From assembly GCF_001700435.1 (NCBI RefSeq), contig NZ_LYPC01000014.1, forward strand, positions 310,001-374,000: DNA of 64,000 nt. Direction: 5' to 3'. Source of the DNA: Paenibacillus pectinilyticus. Its GTDB lineage: Bacteria > Bacillota > Bacilli > Paenibacillales > NBRC-103111. Under the pieces are notes generated by a model. The model was not told where the DNA came from. It ran no database searches and saw nothing but the letters and a program-made list of their open reading frames with translations. Of this stretch, positions 8,323 to 16,576 are shown piece by piece (positions within the stretch are counted from its first letter, which is position 1; the number at the start of each line of letters is the position of its first letter). Made by a program: the position numbers and the translations under genes.

Positions 8323-9555
8323 TTAAGAAAGTTGTTCGATGGCGCTCCATGTCTTCGGCACCACGGATGCCACATAGACGTTTCCAGCCAAGGCATATTT
8401 CTGCGCTACCCGCAGTACCTCATCTGCAGTCACCGACTCTACTTTGGCTACGAAAGCATCAACATCAAACTCCAGTCCATACAGTGTGCTATAACTCAGA
8501 GAATCATTTTGAGCGAGCACATCATCCATACCGATTACCAGTTGTCCGGTCAAACAGGCAATGGCGCGGCGGAGCTCAGCAGCACTGACGAGACTTGTCT
8601 CCAGATCCCCCAGGTGCTTAAACAGAATTTCTCTTGCCCCGTTTACGTACGTTGCCGGCAGTCCCATATATCCCAAAAGGTAGCCGCGGTCATGAAAAGA
8701 CTCGTAATCCACATCGACCGCATACGCGAGTCCCTTTTCTTCACGAATCTCATCATACAAACGAGAAGACGCATTTCCATGAGCTCCTAAAATCGTGGCA
8801 ATAACTTCAAGCGCCGGCTCATCGCCGCTCCCGTAACCTGCTACCGGAATTGCCCATGATATATGCGCCTGTTTGACGCTGCGTTTGACAACCGCCTCTT
8901 TTTGCTGCAGATCATATTCACGTCTCTCCTGCTCGGCACGATCCTTCGGCTGATGAACTTTTAGGCGTTCCAAATAGGAGAGCACCGCAAATTCATCAAA
9001 ATTGCCCGTCGCTACAAAGATCACAGCGCCTGTGTGATAGTGTGCATTATAAAACTGAAGGAGATGTGAGCGCTGGATCTTTCGCACGCTTTTCTTAGTA
9101 CCCAGAAGCGAGCTTCGCTTCAACAGACCTTCGAGCACCTCGCCGGAAACCGAAGACGGCTGATCGGCATACATATGAATTTCTTCGATGATGACCTGTT
9201 TTTCTTTTTCGATTTCTTCTTCCGGGAGCGCCGGCTGCCAAAAAAAGTCCGATAGAAGGTCCAGCGCCTCCATGCCGTACTTGCTTTGCACCTGGATGTA
9301 GTACTTGGTTTCATCCTCTGCGGTATAGGCATTGGGAAGCGTGCCGAGGTCCGCTGCGTCCTGGTTAATCTTTTTTGCCGTTTTCGTGGCGCTGCCTTTA
9401 AAGAGCATATGTTCGAGAAAATGAGCAGTCCCGGCAGGGAAGCCTACTTCCATGTTGCATCCTGCTTTAATCGCGTAGGCAAAGACCGCACTGCGCGAAG
9501 ACGAATCTGGCTTCAGCACGACTTGTAAATGATTTTTTAATGTCATGATCTCCAT
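8323..9555 (-). CDS. M16-family zinc peptidase (YmxG/MlpA-like)
   Basis: A 410-residue peptidase, close to the length of Bacillus YmxG/MlpA. The inverted zinc motif HFLEH (H45, E48, H49) is present and the distal ligand lies in IIEEIHMY (E124 or E125). The C-terminal half is the usual non-catalytic M16 domain (SSRLYDEIREEKGLAYAV). The start at 9555 is preferred because GGGGGATC lies 5 nt upstream; a start 27 nt further out lacks one. In Bacillus the homologue sits in the dapG/dapA/pnp region; here the neighbours differ, so this may be a second paralogue. Confidence 0.88.
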   Translation of the reverse strand: MEIMTLKNHLQVVLKPDSSSRSAVFAYAIKAGCNMEVGFPAGTAHFLEHMLFKGSATKTAKKINQDAADLGTLPNAYTAEDETKYYIQVQSKYGMEALDLLSDFFWQPALPEEEIEKEKQVIIEEIHMYADQPSSVSGEVLEGLLKRSSLLGTKKSVRKIQRSHLLQFYNAHYHTGAVIFVATGNFDEFAVLSYLERLKVHQPKDRAEQERREYDLQQKEAVVKRSVKQAHISWAIPVAGYGSGDEPALEVIATILGAHGNASSRLYDEIREEKGLAYAVDVDYESFHDRGYLLGYMGLPATYVNGAREILFKHLGDLETSLVSAAELRRAIACLTGQLVIGMDDVLAQNDSLSYSTLYGLEFDVDAFVAKVESVTADEVLRVAQKYALAGNVYVASVVPKTWSAIEQLS

Positions 9556-9676
9556 GCGCAGATCCCCCTTTACTTTTTGCATTATGAATTTTCAGGAGGG
9601 AACCTTCGTATCTGGCTTCCGTGCTAATATATATCTATATTACACTATTTTGGTTCATACCTGTAGGAGGGTTGGT

Positions 9677-9805
9677 ATGTTATTCTCTGGGACAGGTAGC
9701 TTTGATGTTGATGATTTAATACTAAATTCTCTTGGGTCTTTACTTGGCGTAATTATTATAAATGTTATAACCAAGGTAGTTACTTTAGTAACTACGTTAC
9801 GCTAA
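9677..9805 (+). pseudogene. VanZ-like C-terminal remnant (42 codons)
   Basis: The encoded text GTGSFDVDDLILNSLGSLLG matches the last conserved block of VanZ-family membrane proteins, followed by a hydrophobic end. The normal N-terminal helices are missing: upstream lies only the start of the leftward M16 gene. A good ribosome site (AGGAGGG, 6 nt before ATG 9677) precedes the fragment, so it could still be translated as a small hydrophobic peptide. A remnant of a deleted vanZ-like gene is the simplest reading. Confidence 0.5.
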
Positions 9806-9881
9806 CCGGGAACGTTAGTTGAATAGAGGAGCTGCGTCTTAATCCCGCTGATCATTTCTCTCTGGTTGTTTACCTGAAAAC

Positions 9882-9923
9882 GAACAAAAAAAGACGCTTT
9901 GTTAACAGCGCCTTTTTTTGTTC
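9882..9923. terminator. Bidirectional terminator
   Basis: 17-bp inverted repeat GAACAAAAAAAGACGCT / AGCGCCTTTTTTTGTTC with one mismatch and an 8-nt loop. It lies between the VanZ remnant and the convergent small membrane protein gene. Confidence 0.85.
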
Positions 9924-9941
9924 AATATTTCTGTAAGGAAT

Positions 9942-10187
9942 TTATAATTTCGACAAGAGTATTGAAACAAGTATTCCTAAAATTGATATCCATACGAAAA
10001 CTGATTTAAATATACTTTTGATAATCGAGTCCTGACTTTTTAAATCATTTCCATGGTTTTCATGCATGGCCAAATCGATGTTTCCCAAAGAATTAGAAGA
10101 ACCTTTAGATCCTACGCCTTTAAAAAGTAAGGTTAATATAAGCAGAATTATTGAACCTATGAAAAGATAATCAGAGATTTGTTGCAT
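9942..10187 (-). CDS. Small two-helix membrane protein of unknown function
   Basis: An 81-residue protein with a hydrophobic segment at residues about 8-22 (LFIGSIILLILTLLF), a polar Gly/Ser/Asn/His-rich middle, and a second segment at about 64-78 (VFVWISILGILVSILL). The ATG at 10187 has GGTGGTT about 8 nt upstream; a longer open frame extends to 10391 but overlaps the SnoaL-like remnant on the other strand. No family recognised. It ends at a strong terminator, which supports it being a real gene. Confidence 0.55.
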   Translation of the reverse strand: MQQISDYLFIGSIILLILTLLFKGVGSKGSSNSLGNIDLAMHENHGNDLKSQDSIIKSIFKSVFVWISILGILVSILLSKL

Positions 10188-10257
10188 TTTATTAACCACC
10201 GCCTTATTAACAATATTAGCATATTTTAACAATTTTGTTAAGCAATTTGTAACTTTA

Positions 10258-10592
10258 TTGGATATCAGCCGTAAAAATATCGATAAATCAGGAGATGCAT
10301 TGAAGCAGTTCCCTTTTGGATTCATTGAAGTAACGGGCAGGATTGTTCCAATATTAATGGAGAAACCACCTCGGAAACCAGAGGCATACAAGCATTTAGG
10401 GAATTGGCAGAACAGTCGTCAACGATGTTCTCCAGCCGTCGCCAGATAATCACAGAGTACAATGTCATAAATGACAAAGTAGAGGTTGGAATAGATTATG
10501 AAGGTATTCTTGCCGTGGATTTTCCTAACGGATTGAAAATAGGGGGAAAGCTGCAACATCTACTGCAAATTTGCTATGATGGAAATCTTTAA
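10258..10592 (+). pseudogene. SnoaL/NTF2-like protein remnant with frameshift
   Basis: Two consecutive frames together read as one SnoaL-like polyketide-cyclase fold: first ALKQFPFGFIEVTGRIV...PRKPEAY (to about 10389), then AFRELAEQSSTMFSSRRQII...VDYEGILAVDFPNGLKIG (10392-10570). A single missing base near 10390 (TAC AA. GCA) joins them. The 3' end is also damaged: after GGKLQ the frame drifts and stops at 10592. No start with a ribosome site is visible. Family assignment is from motif memory. Confidence 0.6.
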
Positions 10593-11110
10593 ATCATGGA
10601 TGTAGGATGGTAATTATTCCTGTCCAACCATTTTTGTTATTAAAAGTAGGATATACGGTGATTACCTTGCTTCGTGTTCATAAATTCAAAAACCTTCTGC
10701 GGTTTTCTTATTCTCGATCAGCCCTATTCTCCATGTTCAAGAAGACGTTTGATCAGACCTCGATAGCCAGCATTTAAGCAGGGAGTTTGTGAATCAATTT
10801 CGAATCACGCAGCTTAGGGCGGGCAAGGATCAGCAAAGGAACCGTCAAGTTTAATGAATTTAATTAATATGTCTGACCCGGCCGCATCACAGGTCGGGTT
10901 TATTGCTTTTTTGCGACTATTTTATTAGAGAATACCGGACATCGGAGAATTCGATTAGGGCTCTATTAGGTGCTTACGCTTAATCTTAAGATATTAGAGG
11001 AACTCGTTAAAATATTGGAAGTGGGTAGTTAATTTCTACTTTATGATAATCATGTACCATTCAAAGTTTCCATTCTGAAATTCTAACTTATCTAAGGGAG
11101 CGCAAAATGA
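10593..11110. other. Gene-free region with one terminator
   Basis: 518 nt with no convincing open frame. It holds a terminator at 10876-10912, probably left over from a lost gene, and then the AT-rich leader of the beta-helix operon. A 38-nt stretch at about 10668-10706 resembles one at about 59966-60002. Confidence 0.55.
10876..10912 (+). terminator. Terminator without an obvious gene
   Basis: ACCCGGCC / GGTCGGGT stem (one G-U pair) with an 8-nt loop, followed by TTATTGCTTTTTT. Confidence 0.7.
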
Positions 11111-12745
11111 ATGAAAAATACTGCCATTATATATGTTGAAGATTTCATAGAAGACAATTCGCCAGATGATGCTTCAGGAATTCGAGCCGCTATTCAAAAA
11201 GCCATTGACATACAAGCGAAAATTGTATTTTTTGAACCTCGCTCATATATTCTTCGTACCTCGGTAGATATACAGACTGAGGCGATTGCTCATGATGCAG
11301 GGAGTTCGGTTGAAACACATAAAGCATGCCATATTCCTATCCATGGAGCCCAAAACTTAACCTTGCAGGGAGCAACGAATGACAAGGGTGAGCCTGCAAC
11401 GATATTTATTGGGTATAACGATCTTCAAATACATAATTACTTGCCAGCAATTCTTTGGTGTGAAGATTCGGACGATCTGCAAGTAAACAATATTGCTTTC
11501 ACGAGAGGGCCAGAATTCACTTCAGCAGGTGTTGTAATAGCAAATGAAGACGACCAAATTACAGTTGAAGTATTCCCAGGGAATCCATGCTACGACGGGA
11601 TGGGATCGTATTGTATGAACCGGTTTCACCCGATAACTGGGGCTCTCGTGGGGGAGAGCGTTACTTATGGTGATGGAGCAGGCGACGTATGGAGATTACA
11701 AGGAGAGCGCCTGGTCAGTCTTACTAGTTCAAGAGTCGCATCCAAGGTTCAGACTGGGGAACATGTATCATGGCACCAAGGAGCTCGTACAGACTTTCAA
11801 ACCTATTTTGCCAATTGTAATCAGTTAACACTGAAAAATCTTAGAATTTATAACGCCAATGGATTCGCTATCTTGACGGAAAGCTGTCACGATATTACCG
11901 CAGATCACATTGTTTTTAAACCAGCTGGCAATCAGCTGTTCACGGCTCCGCGTGATGCGTGGAAAATTTTTAAATGCAGCGGCAACATCGAAGTGAGTCG
12001 GATGTATATAGAGGGAGTACGAATGGACGGTCAAAACATGCACAGCAATTGGCTAGTGCTTGTACAACATACTAGTGCTAACGAAGCACTTTTCTTCTGT
12101 AAATACACATTCGCTCCTCTCCAAACAGGCAGTTTAGTAGAGCTTTATCATGAAGATACAGCAATGGCCTTTCATATAACGGATTGGAGTCATGTCAGTA
12201 AAGGCGATAACGGGAATTATTACCGAATTTCCTTTGACCGTGAACTTCCCATTGAATTAAAGGAAGGAGCGCTAGGGTCAGCTTTCTGTTGGAAAGCTAG
12301 CCGCTATATATGTAAGGATTCAGAATTCGTCAATATCGCAGGTGCAGGTCACTTAGTTCGATATGATCATCTCTATATTTTGAATTGTACATATAGAAAT
12401 ACCATGAATCCAGGGATCTTGCTGGGGGCAGAGCTACCTGTTCATTCCGAAGGTGGTCATGCTAGTGATATTGTCATCAAGGGATGTGAATTTGATAATT
12501 GTGGATTTTTCCCTAGATACGGGGCAAGTGGCTGCATCGGGATCAAGTCATACGGCTTTAGCGGCAAATTTAATCGAAGTATTATTATTGCAAATAATCG
12601 GATGAAAAACGCTCCAATCGGTATCCATGCCGTAGATGTGGATGATGTTTACCTCATAGGCAATGTCTTTGAAGGTATCGAGGTGCCGATAAAGCAAGAT
12701 GATCAAAGTTCGGGGAAAGTATGGACTTATGGAGATGACATATAA
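11111..12745 (+). CDS. Cytoplasmic right-handed beta-helix protein, probable glycan-active enzyme
   Basis: 544 residues, no signal peptide. The N-terminal DASGIRAAIQKAI/IVFFEPRSYIL pattern is the usual opening of pectate-lyase-like and GH28/GH110-type beta-helices, and later coils are visible (LTLKNLRIYNANGFAIL, ITADHIVFK, IVIKGCEFDNCGFF, IIIANNRMKNAPIGIHAV). The layout recalls GH110-like alpha-galactosidases, but I cannot place the catalytic residues. GGGAG lies 10 nt before ATG. It is the first gene of an apparent operon with two permeases and a binding lipoprotein, so it likely cleaves or epimerises the imported oligosaccharide. Confidence 0.7.
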   Translation: MKNTAIIYVEDFIEDNSPDDASGIRAAIQKAIDIQAKIVFFEPRSYILRTSVDIQTEAIAHDAGSSVETHKACHIPIHGAQNLTLQGATNDKGEPATIFIGYNDLQIHNYLPAILWCEDSDDLQVNNIAFTRGPEFTSAGVVIANEDDQITVEVFPGNPCYDGMGSYCMNRFHPITGALVGESVTYGDGAGDVWRLQGERLVSLTSSRVASKVQTGEHVSWHQGARTDFQTYFANCNQLTLKNLRIYNANGFAILTESCHDITADHIVFKPAGNQLFTAPRDAWKIFKCSGNIEVSRMYIEGVRMDGQNMHSNWLVLVQHTSANEALFFCKYTFAPLQTGSLVELYHEDTAMAFHITDWSHVSKGDNGNYYRISFDRELPIELKEGALGSAFCWKASRYICKDSEFVNIAGAGHLVRYDHLYILNCTYRNTMNPGILLGAELPVHSEGGHASDIVIKGCEFDNCGFFPRYGASGCIGIKSYGFSGKFNRSIIIANNRMKNAPIGIHAVDVDDVYLIGNVFEGIEVPIKQDDQSSGKVWTYGDDI

Positions 12746-12750
12746 TCTTT

Positions 12751-12783
12751 AAATATTGGAGGAATTCAATGAAATATTGGAGG
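12751..12783 (+). repeat. Duplicated AAATATTGGAGG ribosome-site element
   Basis: The 12-mer AAATATTGGAGG occurs twice, 9 nt apart. The first copy is a good ribosome site for ATG 12769, which opens a 10-codon frame (MKYWRLTLLE, stop at 12799) ahead of the permease gene. It could be a leader peptide or a chance duplication. Confidence 0.35.
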
Positions 12784-12861
12784 TTGACGCTACTTGAATG
12801 ATTTATGATACAAGTATGAACAAGACGACCCAGACGAATCCAAGGAATCAGGTGATGGCAA

Positions 12862-13821
12862 ATGATGAAACAAACAGTCCCTAAAGGCATGGAGCTCACT
12901 ACAAAATCCTCATTCAACAAATCAATGTTTTGGAGGCGTATACGGAATTATCGCATTTTATACTTATTGTTGCTGCCAGAATTAATCTACTTTGTCATAT
13001 TTAAATATATACCGATGTTTGGGATATTGATTGCATTCAAAAACTACAATATTGGATTGGGCTTCTGGGATAGCCCGTGGGTGGGTTTTAGAAACTTCAG
13101 TAATTTTATTCATGGTGTCTACTTCTGGGACATTATGAGCAATACGATTTCAATCTCTTTATATAAGTTGTTTTTTGGATTTTGGGCTCCGATCATATTG
13201 GCGCTGCTTCTAAATGAAGTAACCGTAGGCTGGTTCAAGCGAAGTGTGCAAACCATCACTTATCTGCCACACTTTATCTCATGGGTGATCGTCTACGGAT
13301 TATTGGTAGCCTTATTGGCTCCAGGAAATGGCTTTATTAATTTATTAATGAAGGAATACGGCAATAATCCAATCTCATTTTTAACAGAATCATCTTGGAT
13401 TCGACCTATCATCGTTTCTTCTGATATATGGAAAGAGGTTGGCTTTGGAGCGATTCTTTATCTGGCGGCTTTAGCAGGTGTGGAACCAAGTTTATATGAG
13501 GCAGCGCGTATGGATGGGGCGGGGAAATGGCGGCAGCTCTGGCATATCACCTTACCTGGAATTAGAAATGTGATCATTATTTTGTTGATTATTCGATTGA
13601 GTACAGTCTTGGATGCGGGTTTTGATCAAATCTTCATTCTCTCTAATTCTTTTAATGCAGAAAAATCCGATATTATTGATACTTGGGTGTATCGTCAAGG
13701 GCTTGAACAAATGCAATTTGGCTTGGCTACGGCAGTTGGACTATTTAAATCAGTAATCGCTTTCATACTGGTTATATCCGCGAATCAAATTGCCAAAAAA
13801 TTTGACGGACAAATCTTTTAG
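12862..13821 (+). CDS. CUT1 sugar ABC permease (LplB-type)
   Basis: A 319-residue inner-membrane permease with six predicted helices, first at about residues 34-56 (ILYLLLLPELIYFVIF). The conserved cytoplasmic EAA loop reads EAARMDGAGKWRQLWHITLPG. The YLLLLPELIYFVIFKYIPMFG opening is typical of the LplB family. It starts 116 nt after the beta-helix gene and is followed 9 nt later by the partner permease. The ATPase is not encoded here, as usual for importers served by a shared MsmX-type protein. Confidence 0.92.
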   Translation: MMKQTVPKGMELTTKSSFNKSMFWRRIRNYRILYLLLLPELIYFVIFKYIPMFGILIAFKNYNIGLGFWDSPWVGFRNFSNFIHGVYFWDIMSNTISISLYKLFFGFWAPIILALLLNEVTVGWFKRSVQTITYLPHFISWVIVYGLLVALLAPGNGFINLLMKEYGNNPISFLTESSWIRPIIVSSDIWKEVGFGAILYLAALAGVEPSLYEAARMDGAGKWRQLWHITLPGIRNVIIILLIIRLSTVLDAGFDQIFILSNSFNAEKSDIIDTWVYRQGLEQMQFGLATAVGLFKSVIAFILVISANQIAKKFDGQIF

Positions 13822-13830
13822 AAGGGGGAC

Positions 13831-14712
13831 ATGCAGCCGATGCATCAAATGTCATTTAGTGAAAAATTAGGTCAGGTCGTTATTTACCTTCTGCTCATCA
13901 TGATTGCGGTGGTTACGTTATTCCCCTTCCTATATGTTATCAGTATTTCTATGACTACCGAAGCGGAAGTGATTCGTCGAGGTATTGTCATTATCCCTCA
14001 GCACATAACGATGAAAGCCTATCAAACGGTTTTCTCAGGTAATATGGGGATTGGGCATGCGTATGAAATTACTTTGTTTCGTACAATTGTTGGGGGCTTG
14101 CTCAATTTATTATTCACGGTCATTGCAGCATATGTACTTTCGAAGAAAGCACTCCCTGCTAGATCAGCCATCCTGCTTTTCATTATTTTCACAATGCTGT
14201 TCAGCGGTGGACTTATTCCTACCTATATAGTCATTCGCTCTCTGCACATTACGAATACGATTTGGGCTCTTATCGTTCCAGGGTTAATTAGTGTGTTTAA
14301 TCTTGTAGTCATCAAAGGATTTTTCGAACAGCTCCCGATGGAATTGGAAGAGTCGGCTAAGGTAGACGGTGCTGGAGATTTAAAGATATTGTTTGGCATT
14401 ATTATTCCGCTCTCTCTTCCAGCTATAGCGACAGTTGGATTATTTTATGCTGTAGGACATTGGAACAGCTATTTTGATGCTATTATTTACATAAATAACA
14501 ATGCTTTAATGCCATTGCAGGTCGTATTACGGAATATTCTCTTAAGCTCTCAGAATCAACAAGCAAATGGTGAAGTCAGTGATGGTTCTGTCAGTACACT
14601 AGGCATTCAAATGGCTGCCGTTATTGTATCCACGGTTCCCATAGTCTGCGTATATCCGTTCATTCAGAAGTATTTTACACAAGGCGTTATGATTGGCGCA
14701 GTCAAAGGTTAG
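13831..14712 (+). CDS. CUT1 sugar ABC permease (YtcP/LplC-type)
   Basis: A 293-residue partner permease. The family marks are FPFLYVISISMT near the N-terminus, the FIIFTMLFSGGLIPTYI segment and the EAA loop EESAKVDGAGDLKILFGIIIPLSLPA, ending in GVMIGAVKG. AAGGGGG precedes two in-frame ATGs (13831 and 13840); either could be used. It pairs with the preceding permease and the following binding lipoprotein. Confidence 0.92.
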   Translation: MQPMHQMSFSEKLGQVVIYLLLIMIAVVTLFPFLYVISISMTTEAEVIRRGIVIIPQHITMKAYQTVFSGNMGIGHAYEITLFRTIVGGLLNLLFTVIAAYVLSKKALPARSAILLFIIFTMLFSGGLIPTYIVIRSLHITNTIWALIVPGLISVFNLVVIKGFFEQLPMELEESAKVDGAGDLKILFGIIIPLSLPAIATVGLFYAVGHWNSYFDAIIYINNNALMPLQVVLRNILLSSQNQQANGEVSDGSVSTLGIQMAAVIVSTVPIVCVYPFIQKYFTQGVMIGAVKG

Positions 14713-14813
14713 CAAATAGCTGTATCACACTAATTTTAACTCAGATTATTCCGGGTAGTCTGATTAAATAGATAGACCCATTATTATGCTTATAAGGAGA
14801 GGTCAAAAATAAT

Positions 14814-16448
14814 ATGAAAAAAACAACCGTTTCTATGCTAGCAGTTACGATGATGCTCAGTATTGTGCTTTCAGCTTGCTCCAAATCAAGTACGACAGAT
14901 GGTACAGCGAATCCTACTAGCCCAGCTGCCTCTACAGGAACTAGTACTACTGCACCCGTGGATACCAATAAATTTGCTAAAAAAATGACAATTACAGCTT
15001 ATAATGCAGGGGGATTTACGCCGACATTCCAACCACCTACAAATCGAGATGAAGATTATATCCGAGTGATGCTTGAAAAAGCTGTGAACATTGATCTTCA
15101 GATGACCGTACCTACGCCAGATCAAATCAAGCCCAAATTGAACACCATGATTGCGGGCGGGGATGTTCCAGACATGATATTCATGACGGATTATGCGACG
15201 GCTGTCCAGTATTATGATCAAGGAATTACCGCTGATCTGGATACAGCACTAAAAGACTTTCCCAATTATGTAAAAGCATTTTCCCAAGATAATTGGGATG
15301 CCAAGAAATATAAAGGTAAGACAATTGGTGTGCCAGGATACGAATTAGTCAATGGGATTAATGGCTGGTGGATTCGCAACGATTGGTTAACGAAGCTGAA
15401 TCTTAAAGCACCAACGACACCGGATGAATTGCTTGAGGTGATGAAGGCATTTACCTTTAACGATCCAGATGGGAATGGCAAGCAAGATACGTATGGTTTT
15501 ACGACGGGTATTCTGAAAGATGGCAATTTTAATTATCCAGGAAATTCAGGGTTTGGTTGGGACGCGATCATGATGATGTTCGGTGTGGTTCCCAATATGG
15601 TAGATAGTATTGATGGGAAAATTACGTTTGACAATACCGATCCACGGATGAAAGAAGCTTTGACTTTTATGAATAAAATGATTGAAGCTAAAGTTGTTGA
15701 TCCAGATTGGGTCTCGCAAAATGATGCCACCGCTTTGCAAAATAAAATGTATAGCGGAAAAGTAGGGATTGTTTTTCAGGATTGGCGACAAATGGAGCTA
15801 AACATTCAAAAGAAAATGCAGGATGCTGGAGGTTCGGTACCTGATTGGAACGTGATACCAGCGATGAAAGGACCCCATGGTGATCAACTCATTGGATTTG
15901 CTCAATTTCAAGGGAATGCTTGGGCCATTTCTAAAAATGCAGCAAAAGACCCTGAAAAAGTGAAGCGCATCCTTTCGCTTTTACAATATTGGTACACAGA
16001 TCCAGAAGCTTATAATGTTTCCACGTTAAAAGGTCCGAAGGGAATTACATGGGATTTGGTAGATGGTAAAGTTGTGATCAATAAAGAAAACTTGGCCAAA
16101 GATGATATTGTAAACAAATATAATTGGTCCAAGAACTACGCCTTGCCGCGTAAGGGCAATGATGCTAATTATTTTAACTATACGTTCCCTAAAACTGCGG
16201 ATTTTCTTGCTGTGAATGCGGCGCATGTAAAATCTAATAAAGTGAATCCATTCGTTGTTCCAGATCCGAATGATACACTTTATAACGACCGCATTAAATT
16301 TGTGAATGAATCATTCTTAAAGTTCATACTGGGTAAAGATCCTATCAGCAACTGGGACAATTTTGTAAAAACGATGGATACAAAATTTGACTATGCCAAT
16401 TATAAGAAAAATGTCATATCGAAATTAAAAGAAGCAGGCATTGAGTAG
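14814..16448 (+). CDS. Sugar-binding lipoprotein (LplA-type)
   Basis: 544 residues. A lipoprotein signal ends in LSAC with C22 as the lipidated residue, followed by a Ser/Thr-rich linker. The mature domain has the LplA-type features GGDVPDMIFMTDYATAVQY, WWIRNDWLTKLNLKAPTTPDELLEVMKAF and the calcium-site-like DPDGNGKQDTYG. It delivers an oligosaccharide to the two permeases upstream. GGAGAGG lies upstream of the ATG. A strong terminator follows, ending the operon. Confidence 0.92.
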   Translation: MKKTTVSMLAVTMMLSIVLSACSKSSTTDGTANPTSPAASTGTSTTAPVDTNKFAKKMTITAYNAGGFTPTFQPPTNRDEDYIRVMLEKAVNIDLQMTVPTPDQIKPKLNTMIAGGDVPDMIFMTDYATAVQYYDQGITADLDTALKDFPNYVKAFSQDNWDAKKYKGKTIGVPGYELVNGINGWWIRNDWLTKLNLKAPTTPDELLEVMKAFTFNDPDGNGKQDTYGFTTGILKDGNFNYPGNSGFGWDAIMMMFGVVPNMVDSIDGKITFDNTDPRMKEALTFMNKMIEAKVVDPDWVSQNDATALQNKMYSGKVGIVFQDWRQMELNIQKKMQDAGGSVPDWNVIPAMKGPHGDQLIGFAQFQGNAWAISKNAAKDPEKVKRILSLLQYWYTDPEAYNVSTLKGPKGITWDLVDGKVVINKENLAKDDIVNKYNWSKNYALPRKGNDANYFNYTFPKTADFLAVNAAHVKSNKVNPFVVPDPNDTLYNDRIKFVNESFLKFILGKDPISNWDNFVKTMDTKFDYANYKKNVISKLKEAGIE

Positions 16449-16465
16449 GATCATTGGAAGAAGAG

Positions 16466-16497
16466 CATGGAAGAGCTAACGCTCTTTCATGTTTTTT
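16466..16497 (+). terminator. Terminator of the first ABC operon
   Basis: 11-bp stem CATGGAAGAGC / GCTCTTTCATG with one G-U pair, a TAAC loop and six T residues. Confidence 0.9.
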
Positions 16498-16576
16498 CAT
16501 TCAGGCATACTTTCCTAAGCTGCAAGAAATACTCTGTGCTAGAATAGAATCAAGTTGGCATGGCAGGGGGACACAC

